DNA of 64,000 bases from Oikopleura dioica (Eukaryota > Chordata > Appendicularia > Copelata > Oikopleuridae), in NCBI GenBank assembly GCA_907165135.1, contig OU015566.1:8912157-8976156 (forward strand), given 5' to 3'. The notes beneath the pieces were generated by a model. It did not search any database, was not told the origin of the DNA, and worked only from the letters and a program-made list of their open reading frames with translations. A program made the position numbers and the translations under genes. This document shows positions 46,890 to 60,845 of this stretch, one piece after another. Within the stretch, counting starts at the first letter, position 1, and each line of letters starts with the position of its first letter.

Positions 46890-49800
46890 TTAGACGTAAA
46901 ATTCAGAGTTCTTTCCAGGCGGTTGATTTCCTTTTTGAGGTTTTGGCTTTATTCCCGGCACGACGGCTGGGATGTCGTCTTTTGAATGCCTCCTGAACCT
47001 GATAGAGTTGCTTTTCGGTCTTTTTTTTCTTTTCTCTTTACCTGTAGAAGACAAGTCCCGCGACGATTAGGACGAGCAAGACTCCGGCTGCAAAGGCAAC
47101 TGTGAAAAATGTTGTTGTTAGAGTAGACGAGTCCGGGTCTTTGGTCATCGTCGCGTTCGAAAATCCAGCAGAGTCGTTCATCGCCAGGCTATAACTCGTG
47201 ATTTCTTGGACAAGCGCCGCCGTCGTTGTTGTTGGCGGCTGCGTAGTAGATGTTGGGATTCTAAAACAAAAGTTCAGCTGAAGATAAAATCGATAGAAGT
47301 CCTACTTTGGGTCGAAATTGCTCTCAATTGCAGAGACAGTTACGTCTCCAATTATCCGCGCGGCCTTTGATTCGCCTTTTTGGACGGCTTCGAGGACTTT
47401 GAATTTGTTGAAATTGACCCCGAGGATTTTTCCTTTGAACGGATCCAGGATCACATCATTGTCGGTGAGTCGCCCGCCGATCTGTATTTCGGACTGCGAA
47501 TTGAAAACAGAGTATCTAAGAGCGAATAAATCACATGAATTAAATCTCGTAGAATACTTGTTATTTCCTGACGATGTGACAGCAGGTAGATCATCGACAA
47601 TCATTGTTGCATTTGATTCAACTCTTTTGATTCGTATTTGATGATATTGCCCATCGTCGATTCTCCTGTCAATTGATAATAAAACAGACTTTCTGAAAAT
47701 ATCTTACTTCGGATATTTCATGGTCGTTTCTCCGCCACCAATATCATAAACAAACTTAGGCCTTCCATCCTCCTACAATGAAATTAAAGCGAAGAGAAAA
47801 GAAATTCTCCAATCTGACTCTCGATGAAGGTTCACGAGAGGAGATTGAGTGTTTATCACTGTGTGTGCTATAAAAGTGATAGTAATAAGAAATGAAATGA
47901 ACACTTACAAGCAGCAGAGCCATGGTGTCAGGTGACTTAGTTAGCATGGATGAGAGAACTCTGACAAAAGCTAGTCACGCTCCTGTCGTGTTAACGACTT
48001 CGTAACACGGCACGATGGAAATATTTTGTGTTTAAAGTGCGTTAAAGTCCGGTACGTTTCTAAGTAAGTTAAGGATCCCTAGCTCAGGATAGTACCAGAA
48101 GGTTGCGAAGTGATAACGTGAACGATAAACTGGTCCTCTGCGGTGGTGCCGTCGCGCTGCTCGTTCTTGTAGGGCGAAGGCACGTTCCCCGAGTCCTCGA
48201 GGCGGAAAGAAACAAGCCCCGAGGCAGACGAGAAGTTCGCCACGCAAGTTAGACTATCATCTATCGACAATGCTGAACAAAGTGTAAAAATCCGCCTTTT
48301 CTTTCATTTTTTCGGCGTCGCAAAGTAAGCGAAAACAAGCCTAATCTCTTCCATGATTTCAAAATTTTGAAATCACTCTCAAAATTCGTTTTTTTTCGCT
48401 CACTCTACGAGTAGTGTAGTTTAGTAATATAAATAGGCTGTTTATATCGCGTTGGTTACAACAGAGCTTAAAACAATATTCTTGTTGGAAAACCAGAGCC
48501 AGCATTGTCGAGAGCAAAATCTAAGAGGCTAATTGAGAGGCTAGTTTGGGCATGCGACAGAGTTGAAATATTATTCTCAATATAAAGGATGAGAAAACGA
48601 TATAGACATAAAGCTATATCGTTGTCATAATATTTCGTCAAATCAACACCAGAGGAGGGTGATTGTAACTGTAACCTGTCCTGAACTGTATATTGTTATT
48701 GAATATACTCACCGAACTGCCTCTGGTGGTGATTTTTGGAATGTTTGTGAATGAGAGGTTACGGGTTAACTGGAGAAGGGGTGAGTTGATGAAGGCGATT
48801 TTGCTCGGGAATGCTGACTTACGAGAGTGAGCTTGAGGGCGTCGTTAGTGCCACTTGATGCGACAGACAGAATGGTCTGCACGGTCGCCACGGTCCCGGT
48901 TTCGTTTTTTGGCGAACGGAGTCCGGAGATCGGCTCGGTGTTAGTGACTTGGGCCGTGTCCTTATCGGGCACCTGGATCAGTACAGAGATCAGGTCCGTG
49001 GAGAGCGAATCCTCCGAAGGCAGCGGCACGAGCACCACTGCCCTGGAAAACTCGCCGCGCCCGCCAACCACTAAACATAGAAATCGTGTTTACCTCAGAA
49101 GAAAATTCAAAATGTTAGAATTTTAAATTTTCGTCAAAAGAAATATAATGGCTGCACTTGGTGCGCGACTGTAGGTAAACTGCGGAGTGATTGATTTGAT
49201 TTATTCAAGTTACTTTGTCAAATATGGATGAAAAAATGATGGCGCAAAATGGTCATACAATATTTAACAAAATAATATAAAAAATCAGGAAGATCGCCGG
49301 GAACTGCGCTCGCGCGCTGCCGCCTAAAATTCCGTAGTAATCAGATTTCTATTTTTTTCGCGCTTTGGCGGAAGAAATAATATTTTCCCACTTTTAGGTT
49401 TGCCCATTTTCGAAAAGGTTTTCCAGTGACAAAATATTGATTAATTAAATTTCACTATTTTTGCTTAAAATTTAGCAAAATTTCGTTCGAAATTGCTCAT
49501 GCGGCGCACTTACTCTCCGCTCTAAGTTTTGAGTATTCTAAAAATTAACGAAATCGTAAATCGTCACTCGGAAATTTCGAGCTGAAAAAAGCAAGCTGAT
49601 ATTTACGTTTTGTGCAGGTATCACCAATAAAAGAAGTTCCAGAGCAATCGCATTTTGGCCCATCCCAGCCTTGTCTGCAAAGTCCACCATTTTTGCAGTA
49701 AAATGCACTGATCCGTGTTCGATTTTAGCTTTTAAATAACTTTTGTTTATTCTATCGATATTAGTCTAAATCCAAGCGATAAAATATGCATAGATTCCCT

Positions 49801-52800
49801 CTTGTAATAATAAAATAGACAAGTTGGCGGCTAATCGCGCTCATAATCTCCCATATGTCGTTTTTTGACAAGAGACATATGGCTTCTCTTGAAAAAAATC
49901 TTACTGTCTTATTGATTATTTTCCAGCATTCGAGCACTTCCTGCATGCGACCAGTGGCCCGCTGCATCCTTTTTGAATCTGTCGCGCTCGTCGTTCAAGG
50001 AACATCGTGTTCCCGTTGAGTTGTATTTTACCGACGCAGCCGAGGAAACCTTCTGTTGACGTTACAGGTGAGCCCGTGGTTCCCCAGAGGTATTTTGGCA
50101 GTCCACCGACGAGGACCGCACTGTTGTCCAGAAAGCCTTCCCATTTTCCTTTTGGCCCAATGTTTCGTAAAGGCAATTGCTCGGCTTGGCTGCGTCCTGG
50201 TATCTCGGTTAATTTTCGCCTGTATATATATTTACAGACATACACAAATGCATTAATTATTGGCTCGTTTTTAAGAACGAGTCTACTGTGCTAGTGAAAC
50301 TTGTTAAATTTTGACCGTTCCTTTATCAATATTGATATCCCAGGCTGAAGAGCGGTCCCCAACAGAGCCTTCTAGATCCGAATTCAAAAATTTGAAAATT
50401 CAAGGAGGATTTCAGTTTGAAATCAAGGAGGAGAAAACATTTTTGAACATTTCCTGTTACGTCTATTTGAATTGAGTGCCAATCGTTGTCGCTTATGACT
50501 TTATTTGAAGTCATCACTTGCGGCGCTCTTCTTTTTAATTTCCAAATCCAATGAACTCTTCCATTCACGATTTCCAGGATGGCCCAGCTAACATTCGGGT
50601 CTTTTGCTGTCAAAAGGTTCAGCGAATTAGCAGCGGACAGTGTCCAAATAGGCATGTTTTTAGAGAATCTGACTTTGCGCGCGAATGTTCTACAATGGTA
50701 TTCTGCAGTAAATATGCAGAGGATATATAAATGCGCGACCTTTGCCTTTCTTATTGATCTGGTCGAGGATGAGCGTTCGTTCATCCTTATCAATTATTTA
50801 GCAAACTAAAATATATGTTGCATCAATACCTGATTAACAAGATCAGCTGGCCCCGCCCAAAATATTAATCCGTCTTCTTCTGTCGTTCTAAACAACAATC
50901 ATTGTCTGTAAGAGAAATGACTTATCGCGTCTGTACCTGAGCTCAATCTGAACTTGATACTTCCGCGAGCTTTTCCAAAGAATATCTGCGCGGATTTTGC
51001 TGTCAGTTCGTTGAAATGCTTCACGAGTCAGAAACGTAAACGGATTTGACGGATTTGGCATCTTTGAAGGACCAACAAATTTAAGCAAGTATAAATATTT
51101 ATTTGAATATGTCAGATTCCGGTCTTAAATAATACTAAATTACTATTAGGCGACCGCATTTCGAGCATTCAATAATTAAATCAAGGAAAATCATTTATAA
51201 TGAATCAAAACATCGCTCAAGAGCTGAAACAGCTCTGACAAGATGAGCTGAAAACACGGCGAAGTCCTTCTAGATAAACAACAGGCTTGTCCTGAATGGG
51301 GCAGTCTTTCACGTGGTCCGGAATTTTTAAAATAGCCAGATTTGGTGAGAGGGGTGACCAGTTTCTGAGGACTAGGTTCGTTAGATTAAGTTCGTGGATG
51401 CCATGTTGGAAAATATGCTTCGTTGGACTAGGTTCGTGGAATTTTGGTTTCATATGTTTTTTTTGTATCTTCACCATTTTCGACCAGTAAAGGAAATGGG
51501 CTGTTGACTTGGTTCGTGGGAATAGGTTCGTGAGTTTTTAAATAGTAAAGATTTTCGGTCAGTAAAGGAAATGGGTTGTTGACTAGGTTCGTGGGACTAG
51601 GTTCGTGACTTTTTAGTAGTAAATATTTTCGGTAAGTACAGGAAATGGCTTGTTGACTAGGTTCGTGAGACTAGGTTCGTGTAGACTAGGTTCGTGAGAC
51701 TAGGTTCGTGAGACTAGGTTTGTAGAGACTAGGTTTGTGAGACTAGGTTCGTGAAGACTAGGTTCGTGAAGACTAGGTTCGTGAGACTAGGTTTGTGAAA
51801 TTTTACTCATTTGGGATATAAAATCCCACATTTTGCTTATTCAAAACCCACGAACCTAGTCCCACGAACTCTTTCCTTGTTAAATATTTACCATTAAAAA
51901 AGTCACGAACGTAGTCAATAACCTATTTCCATTACTGACCGAAAATCTGTTCCATTTAAAAACTCACGAAGTTCGTGAGTCACGAACCTAGTCCAACGAA
52001 CCTAGTCAACAACCCATTTCCTTTACTGCCCCAAAATATAGCCCCATTTCAATACTCTGGCAGAACCCACCACGAACATTGTCCCGCGAACCTAGTCCTC
52101 ACGAACCTTGTCGTGATTCCCGATTTTGTTTGAATTGAGCTTGTTTGAATTTCGTTGAGGAAAATATTTGTCCATAACTTATGGACCATAAGGTTTCTAA
52201 GACATGTCTTATATTGAAGAAAATAGCTTCATCAGTTGATCCATTCCTGAGTATTGATCTTTGGCCGGTTAGGCATCGAACAAGTGAAACCGTCCGGCAG
52301 CGACTTTTGTTGATCTTGCGCCGCTCGGCATTGTTCGATTAGCTCGTTTCCGTTGAATTTTAGCTTTTGGATCGTCCCATTAAATTGTGGCTTGGATTTG
52401 CCGGCTCCGATGACAAAGTTTTGAAGCTTCATCTTCTCCACCATCGTTGAGACCTCAACCTTGCTATCGCAGTTGGGCACCTTTTGGTCGTTGCTTGTCC
52501 GCAATTCAAGAGTGGCCACTCTTTTGTCACGCCTAGCGAAAGTCTCCATATGATTATTTCAACGCGCCCTAAGTACATCCTTCTAATAAGCCGTGGCTTC
52601 GAGGGGCCTCATTTGTCAATCGGGCATATTATTTCAAACCCCGATTAACTGTTTAGATACAGTACTGATCGAATAAACACCGAATAATGAATATCGAGTG
52701 ACATTTAAATGCAGAGTGAGACAAGCAAAAAACAGACATTCTTACTCAACCAAAATTGAGGTTTACAAATAAGGCATTATAAATTGCATACATAAAAGGT

Positions 52801-55800
52801 TGGTGGAGACTTTTTCCTGATCATAATGGTCCGCCACTGGCCATCGTCCAAGTCCCTGCCGCACTCGATCGTTTTGGCGGCACCATCCATTCTGATCTCG
52901 AGTCGGAGACGGCCGTTGATAATTTCTTAGTGAATAATAAATTACAAAAGAACAAAATTATCAATTTTCCAGCCACGAAGTTCATCGCGGTAACAAATCG
53001 GGATCAAGATGTTTTTTGCGAAGTTAAAATAGCGTAGATAGAAATTACAAAGCAATGAGTAAATATGAAATATCTGTCGCGAATGAGAATACCTAGTCGA
53101 TAACCATCTTGTCCGTTGTCTCCCGATGCAGAAATCAAAACTCCGTTCCCAGAATTGGAAGAGAATCGTAGTGATATAACATCTTCTTCGTGTTTTATTT
53201 ACGAACACCAAATCATAAAGGTTCAATAAGAAAACATTCTTCTATCATCAGAAATACGAATAAAGTAATTTAAATTTGTGAATAAAACACTATCCTGTTT
53301 CAGAAGTAATTCCCTCTCCAGGAAACAGCACCTTCACTTCATTGTTTCTTCCAAATATCTCGTAATTAGCTAAAATGCTCAGAATTGTCCAAACTCTCAT
53401 TGTTCCTGTTTAAAATTCGATAATTCTATGCAGGCTCTTTGAAAATTGCAAGGGTCTATTGTAAATCAGCGAGAAAAAAAAGGAGGACGCAAGCGCGCGT
53501 CGCCCTAAGCGCTTTCCGAAGATGGATGCCCAGCGAACCTAGTGCGCCACCAATTTTTATTTTTTTCTGCGAGGGGTTGAAATTCATTCCCCTGAGGGCC
53601 TGCCATAGTTAATAAGACTAACTGTATATTGAGGCAGCTTCGGGCAACCGTGTTTTAGTCCGACAAAATAATCAAAACGTCACGACATGTTAATTTAACT
53701 GTAAATTATTATTCGCGTCAGAATCCTTCTCTGTAGAATGAACGCGTTTCGTTCAGAGTTATCAATATGATTAACATTTTTTTTTATTTTTTCTCTCTAG
53801 CGTCTCATCTTTTTATTTTGAAAAAAAACATAATTACAATTTAAAATTGGCATCATATCAATTTATTTTTCTCCTAACTGTGTGAACTAATTGTTTAACC
53901 CTCTCACCCTGCCCAACGTGTACCGTCTATTTAATTTAAAACATAAATATACCTTTGAGTTCACAGCGACGACCATTCCAGTCCGCCGCTTCTCCCGAAC
54001 AACTGCAGGTGAACCCTGCGTAAGGCGAGGGCATGCACTTCGCCCTATTCAGACAAGGATCATTTGCACAATCTGTAGATCGACAAGTCTGTGGTGGCTT
54101 CGCTTCACAGCATCCTTCTTCAGTTCCATAGGCCCGTTGAGCATATCTTGTGACTAAGAGAGTTCAGAATTTCCGTAAGGGCAAAAGGCCTTGAAGAAAA
54201 TCGTGAACTCTGACTTCGATCGCCTTCTCTCCGAGTGTGACATCCTTGATGCATCCCATGAAGCCTATTTGCGCAAAAGCGAGACGCAATTCCGATGGAA
54301 AGATGAAGCTTGACCTGACAACGGCAGTATCAAAACCTTTTAGTAATTGATTTTCAATCTAAGTTGTTTAAAGTCTATTTAAAATTAAAATAACAAGCAA
54401 AAATCTGTTTCTCCTAAGGTCTCGAATAATAACATAAAAGATCTCAAATTAAAGAAAACCGTGCCTCCCAGGTAGACCTCTCCGATGCTGCCAAGTCCGC
54501 CGATGTTCATCGTGCTAGTATCGCCATCAATCGTTACTTTCGCCCCAGAGTTATCAGCTAAGATCTTCAATAAGTGCCAGTCGCCATCATGTAGCCTCGA
54601 CGCTTTTGACTGGCTAATTTGGAGATTTCCTTTCGCATCTCTGAAGACGGCGCTTAGTCTTCCTTTGTAGAGTTCGACTGATGCAAATGATCCCTTGGGA
54701 GTATACGCTCCGGAAGTGATGAGAAGAAGGCCTTCGGATTTGAGTGTTCTTTGATGAGAAGCTTATCAATCGACTTTGACCTGTGGAAATAAAGGAGGAC
54801 TCACACTGGAGACAAGAATAATCAATTTTAAATTTCAAGGCTTCTTTCCTGAAAAAGAAGCTGATTGAGAATGAACCAGGGTTTTTGACGAGAACTTGGG
54901 ACTGTAACTTCACAAAACTCTCAGGCGTCACAAATGACAAAGTCTTTGCCGTTGTAAGCCTGCAACCAATGGTCGGCTTTCCCTTGAGAACAAAGTTGCG
55001 TTCTTGGCGCTGGTCATTTAGAATCTCATCCGCCCATTTCGAAAGTGTTAGCGGAAGTCCTCCCTCTTTGGTGCTGTACTGGATGTTCTTGAGGCATCCG
55101 ACGAACCTATCTGTCACGGTATTGCCTGGCAGTTTTCTGATCACGTTTTCGGGAGCTCCCGCAACGTAAATCTTGTTGGCAATTTTCAAGTTTGCGCCAT
55201 CGATGATCTTTGCATCCATAGTTTGGTTGATATTGTCGACTTGGATCATAACCTTAAGTGATGAAAATTCAAGAAATCCCCAATCAACGAATCAACACGG
55301 CGATTATACCTGCATGATAACAGCCTGGCTTATCTACGCAAAGATTGGAAAAAATGTTAGTAAAGCTTTGATTTTTGGGGTAAGTACTTAGAGACATAGA
55401 TGAGATCAAGTTTATTTGGCAGCTTACCTCGTTTAGTTTCCGATTGACTCTGAGAGTATGCCAGTTTCCATCGGCAAATGATTTGATGCCAGTCTCAGAG
55501 CTCAGAGATACCGACAACAGATTTTGATAAACAAAGATGTTGAACCTTGAGGTTGGCTTAGAATTAATCGAAAGTTACTGGCACAAGTGTAGAACGGGTT
55601 CAAACGCACTCAGAACGTTGTTCGTTAGATTAATAATAAAATTAAGCCATTCCGAAGATCACCGTCTATCAAAGCCAAGTTCAGGTAGTCTGTTCCCGTT
55701 CCTGCATGCAAGATAAGACCGGTCTGCGATAGGATCTTTACATGATGATATTTTTAGAAAATTTTCTAGAGAACAAATAACCCGATCCTGTCGCTGAGTC

Positions 55801-58435
55801 TTGAATGAGACTAAAAGTGAGTCTCTGAAACTTGTAATGGGACTGTCCCTCGCTAGTGAGTACTCCATCCAGTCGATTCCTGTGAAACTTTGTACGGCAT
55901 CGCCGTCAACTAGAACGCAGATTACAATAATTCAATGCTGTTAAACACAGATCAAGCTGATATTTATATGAAACAGAAATCATTCCATCATTTCGAGAGC
56001 ATTACAAATAAATCTCAAATGATTGAGTGGTCGGTTAACTATCTACGGTATGTTTAGTACAGGGCTGGGTATATATAGATGAAGTAAATATCCGCATCAC
56101 AACTTTGGATATTTGAAGCAATCGGTACGAGGCTCGTACTACGAGCTGAAACTTTCGGTGCCTTACACTTTGATATTTGCCGTGCAAGACGAGCGGGACG
56201 TCCTTAAAAATTGGTGCAAAAGCAAAAGAGTGATTAAGAAAAAAATAGTGCTAATAAGGTGGTTATATGAGTTGTGACTGATGCTACTAATTCTAAGTGA
56301 AAAATAGTAAATAGATTAGGAAGACAAGAATCGTAAATTTTTAATTTTAACCTGTTTCATCGTTTTCATCTTTGATCGTATTAATATTTAAATTCTGAGA
56401 TCAATGCCAGAAATACCTTTTTGACAGTAATCACCGCTGTAGCCCACTGGACATGTGCATTTTGGCGGCGCACCTTGCTTACACACGCCTCGATTTTGGC
56501 ATGGGTTGTAGAGACAGGCATCTTAAAGAAACTTTTGAGGACCATAAAACTGTTTATTGTTCTTATCGTTTGATGTTAGCAAATCAAAATGCACATAAGC
56601 CGCTAAGCAGCCGTTGCAGCATTAGAACAATTTTTTTACCCCGACATGACGATCGGGTACTTTTATCAAAATTCTCACCAGTGATACTCAGTTTCTTGAC
56701 ACAATTCGATGGACTCATCATGTCTGGAAAGACAGAAATACTTTTTCGGGTTCTCTAAAACCGTAATTTGACAGAAGGCTGTCCTCATTACGGTATGTCT
56801 ATGCTATATTCTTACGAGAGAATACCGTACGTATCAGTTGAATTTATTATGTGATGGGTTGAAAGGAAAGTCCATCCAAAATGTACATTATCTCGAGTCG
56901 AGTGAACCCTTCCTGTTGATCTGAAATTCCCTGAGGATGCCCGAGAATGAGTCGCGCTTATATACTTTTGGGTAGACAGTATCTGACAATTTCTTTGTTT
57001 CTGGAAAGCCACCGATGTAAACATCAGACTATTTGGGCTGAGCTAAATGTACTGTGTGTATTTATTTTAAATCATGCATGGAAGTTTTAGGTGCGCCTTA
57101 AAAAGGCCTGAATAATAAATTACGGGCGCGGTTAATCTACAGAGATTCTATGGTTAGTTTCTTACGGGGATAATATTGCATTATTTGATTTTCTCCCTTG
57201 ATAATAAGCTATTCTATAATTCAAGAAAGGAAGGAAAATATTGTGTCGTTCAAGGTCGATCCTGAATGAAATAACAATTATGCATTTTTAGCTAGAATCA
57301 GAATCAACAAGTGGCTTTACCCAGCCATGCCTTGATATCAATAGGTCGGTCAGTGATGATGCTTTTTGAGTCGCCCTCGTCGGTCGTCAACGAAATGGAA
57401 TTGTCATCGAAGGTGATGACAGCCACATGAACGGCCTTGTCCAGTACAAAGCCACCCTTGATCATTTGTATTCTCTTCTTGTCGGCTTTTGTTGCGCTTA
57501 GCAAATCATATGCTCGAAAAATTGACGTCAAATAAATTTTAAGACGTCGTGCTCCTGTACTTTTTCGTATTAAAGCGTCTGCTTCTTGAAAAGTTCAGTT
57601 GCGTAGAAAAGATTCGACAGTAAGTGGGCACTCGATATTTAAGTATTCTTGAAGATTTATCGGAACTTTAAGAACGTGCAGAACTATCAAAATTGAATAT
57701 TTATGGCACTACAGAAGACCTGATCCTGGATCAATGGTCTTGTCTGCTGCTTTTTACTGTGGATTTTGAAAATAATGGAGTATTATTTCAATTGAAATGA
57801 AGTACCGGTATTCTTGATAAGACTTTTTCGTCCCTTGAGAATAAAATGGATGTCCACAAGGCACTTGAATAATCGCCTTTACTGTAAAATATGTATGAAA
57901 ACTTTTATTTATTTCAATGACTGAGAAACAATTTAGGGGGAATACAAATTGTAGTTGATTAATGGCTTATTTTAAGCACTCAGACATCCCTTTCTGAATG
58001 CTCCTTACTTCCCCTACTCAAAGCAACATTTTGCTTAAATAAAAAAGAAATAGTAATGACGTTAATTATCATATAAGCGTGGCTTGAACTTCAAGAAGTA
58101 GCTGACCCGCAGAAATGATGAGGGAGACAAACTGGTCAACGGCATTATCTATAAACGGAACCGTAAGCAAAATTTCCCTAAATCCCTATCTTACCAAAGT
58201 AAAGAAGAAATATTGAAGCTGAACTGGTCGATTTTCTTGGAAATACATTTGGAAGATCTACATATTGAAATTTCATTGTGATAGTTTTGAGCGAGTCGCT
58301 GTTGAATCTGTTCGTTGTGTAAGAAAGGGTTTGTTTTGAGCATCCTTCTTTCGATTTGAAATTGATGCGTTCAGGGTCATGCATCCTTGACAGATAAAAT
58401 AAATTCTTTAGGCATTCAAATCCAGTTCCTTCTAG
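46890..58435 (-). CDS. NRXN: Neurexin copy B (alpha neurexin; signal exon not identified)
   Basis: The most 5' exon seen starts at about 58,435 after a GGCAG acceptor. It reads LEGTGFECLKNLFYLSRMHD, then CSKQTLSYTTNRFNSDSLKT and SASIFLLYFG, with a next exon near 58,160-58,090 (VDQFVSLIISAGQLLLEVQ): the first half of LNS1, absent from copy A. From 57,531 on the exons parallel copy A through EGF1, LNS2-LNS3, EGF2, LNS4-LNS5, EGF3, LNS6, the stalk, the membrane helix and the NSEFYV terminus (stop at 46,890-46,892). The 36-kb-type frameshift is absent, and the LNS1 donor at 57,320 is a normal GT. A segment between EGF3 and LNS6 (49,071-48,770 and 48,270-48,090; VVLVPLPSEDSLSTDLISVL, FRLEDSGNVPSPYKN) has no counterpart I know in vertebrate neurexin. 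The signal-peptide exon must lie further upstream and was not found. Confidence 0.85.
51347..52121. mobile_element. Minisatellite foldback element in neurexin copy B intron
   Basis: The duplicated counterpart of 39,158-39,802, with the same flanks and termini but 130 bp longer. The GACTAGGTTCGTG array is rearranged, with more copies and variants such as GACTAGGTTTGTG. The array has changed since duplication. Confidence 0.7.
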
Positions 58436-58489
58436 CTGCCATGAGGTAAGTGCTTGCGCGAGTGAGGGCTGTTTCGTCGGGATCAATAT

Positions 58490-60735
58490 TTGTGACAGGC
58501 TAGTTATTTATAATGGTTTACATTATCTGGCGATTGTGATCTCACGCTTTTTAATGCTTAATTAGCACGCTTCTACTGTATATAGTGCCGAATTATCCAT
58601 CCCTTTCCTGGATCGATAGTGTCAACAGAATTGGTGTAATGAGACTTTTTGACATTTTAACTCAAACTTGCTTCCTTGAAATTTCGTCTATCGAGTTGGA
58701 GGCGGCTAAAATAGTCGTAAGATTTTCCATTTCTAAAATTCCCTCGCGAATTTTAATGTTTAGAATCTGCGCGGACGAGCCTGGACTAACAGACAAAGTT
58801 CGTTGGGGATAAAAAAAGTGCTAACTTTCTAAAATCTCTATTTTTCAAGCTATAAAACAATAGCTAGCCGCGGAAGAAATCATTTGATCAGGTTTGAATG
58901 CGCTGTGGCAGGCAATGAAAACTGTAGAAGAGCGTATAAAATATGAATAGATGTGTCCCTTCATATGTACATAACTGACAAAAAAGTTATACCGTCAAAG
59001 AACCAGTAGATATATCATGTATCGGATATCAAAAAGTCATCTGTCAGTTCAGCAAGGAACGCATATTTCCATCTCTTTCAAAGCAAAATTAGAAGCTTGT
59101 TTAGTCAACAACGAAAAACGCCTCTTTCAAAATTAAATTATTCTGATTTTTTCTTACACTCATGTCTCAAGATCCCTCTGAGTGAACAATTAATAATTTG
59201 ATTCAATGCATAAAGTCTGAATATCGACTGATGCAACTATATCTTTCTCTCGAGTGAACTTTCTAGTGGGCACATAAGGGACTGCATTTGGGCGAGCGAC
59301 GCTTTAGAATTGATTCGCGGTCAGCTTCCTTGGCACGGACTTTTAATCCACGTTAAATAATTTTCCCGAGTTTACAAAGAATCAGCATTTAGAAACACGC
59401 AGACTACCTAATACTTGCTAGGCTCTACCTTAGCTGGGGTGGCTTATCCTCGGGACAATATGTCAATCGCGCCTAAGCGACTCTTGATTCGGTCTTACGC
59501 TGTTTATGTAAAGACTCGATATAGTTAGAATCTGCTTCCATCGTGAATTATTACCGAGCTAACATTGTTATTTCCAAGGGTAAATAGAAAACTCGCCCCT
59601 AAAATAACCTATTTGTTCGTCCCTTTTGAGTTCTGTGAAACATCTCCTTTATCAATTAACGAGAACCTTATTTCCTTGACGAAATTCAATTTTCGTCTAT
59701 CAAAGACGGTCTATTTGACGACAACCTCCTCTCTTTTATAGTACGGCCATTTTTCTGCGTCCGTTTTTGACAACCGATCTTTTCGCATGCAAAAAGCCAA
59801 AGTCTGAGTGCCAGCTCCATTTATTTTGGGAACGTGTTCGACCTTCCAAAACAGTACTTTTAGCCACATGCAAAAACAACTTCCATTGTTAAATAATTCC
59901 TTGACGTAGCTATCCTCCAGAAACAGACTCGTAATAAAAGATAACCTAATGTATTCTTAGAAAAACCAAACATGGTTCCTTTATTAAAAAAGGACTTAAA
60001 AACTAACTTCAGCTGATAATGCTCAAGTGCTCAGTACTTGCTCGTACTGAAAAATGATAAAGGGTGCATTAATAGATAATATACGCCCAAAAACTCAGGA
60101 AGGGTCGTTCAAAGAAAACTAAGACCTCTGAAACAAGTTCATTATCCTCTTTATTTAGGTTAAGCCTTTTATACAACAAATGATGGGTTCAAATTCTGTG
60201 ATATGCAAAAGAAATTGGAAACTTATATTCAGAAAGAATTAAATATGTATCTGAAAATATTAACACGGAATCTTACGCGAGGTATACAAATTGGTTTTAA
60301 AAATTTAAACTTTAAATGTTATCGAATTAAATTTTGTTGAATATCGGAGCTTAGGTTGAAAGAATCTTATCTTAAATAAAGCAATAAAAGTTTCAAATGA
60401 AAATTTTCGAAAGATTCTTTTGAGAAACAGTACCCGCTTGTCAAACTTACAAGATTAAATTCTACTTGTAGAGATCTTCTTTGAGAGTACTAACAGGATC
60501 GTATCTATCTGATAGCTGATATATTCTCTACTGATGGATATTCATCAATTCTTTGACGGAGTAAGGGACGCGCTTGCAGCTTTTTGACTCAGGCGCGCCA
60601 TCATTCTTTTGTATTATCCATTTTTTTGGTATTTTTTACAATGAAGAATTGAATATTTAGGGGTTTATCTTTTTTCATCTGGTGAGAAAGGCATTAAACT
60701 TGAAATAATTATCCATACAAAAAGTTATTTTTCTT
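58490..60735. other. Gene-poor region upstream of neurexin copy B
   Basis: This should contain the neurexin promoter and signal-peptide exon, but none could be identified by eye. A/T-rich sequence with no tandem repeat or element recognised. Confidence 0.35.
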
Positions 60736-60737
60736 AG

Positions 60738-60743
60738 TTTATT
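60738..60743 (-). terminator. Poly(A) signal of the Met/Leu/Asp repeat gene
   Basis: AATAAA on the minus strand lies about 100 nt after the stop at 60,846. Confidence 0.5.
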
Positions 60744-60845
60744 ATCTCGGATAAGGGAAGAAGAACAGAATGAATAAATAAAGTCGAACATTTGACTTCA
60801 AAGCACGAGAAGAAATAATAGAGCTTGTGAATAAAAAGAAGATTC

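Larger units (their letters stand above)
45366..57619. repeat. Tandem duplication unit B (~12.25 kb)
   Basis: Direct repeat of 33195-45365. The offset grows from 12,171 to about 12,252 bp across the unit because of indels, mainly in the minisatellite element and in replaced introns. Homology stops at about 57,619 after GATTCGAC, where the sequence continues into the unique first intron and 5' exons of neurexin. Confidence 0.95.
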
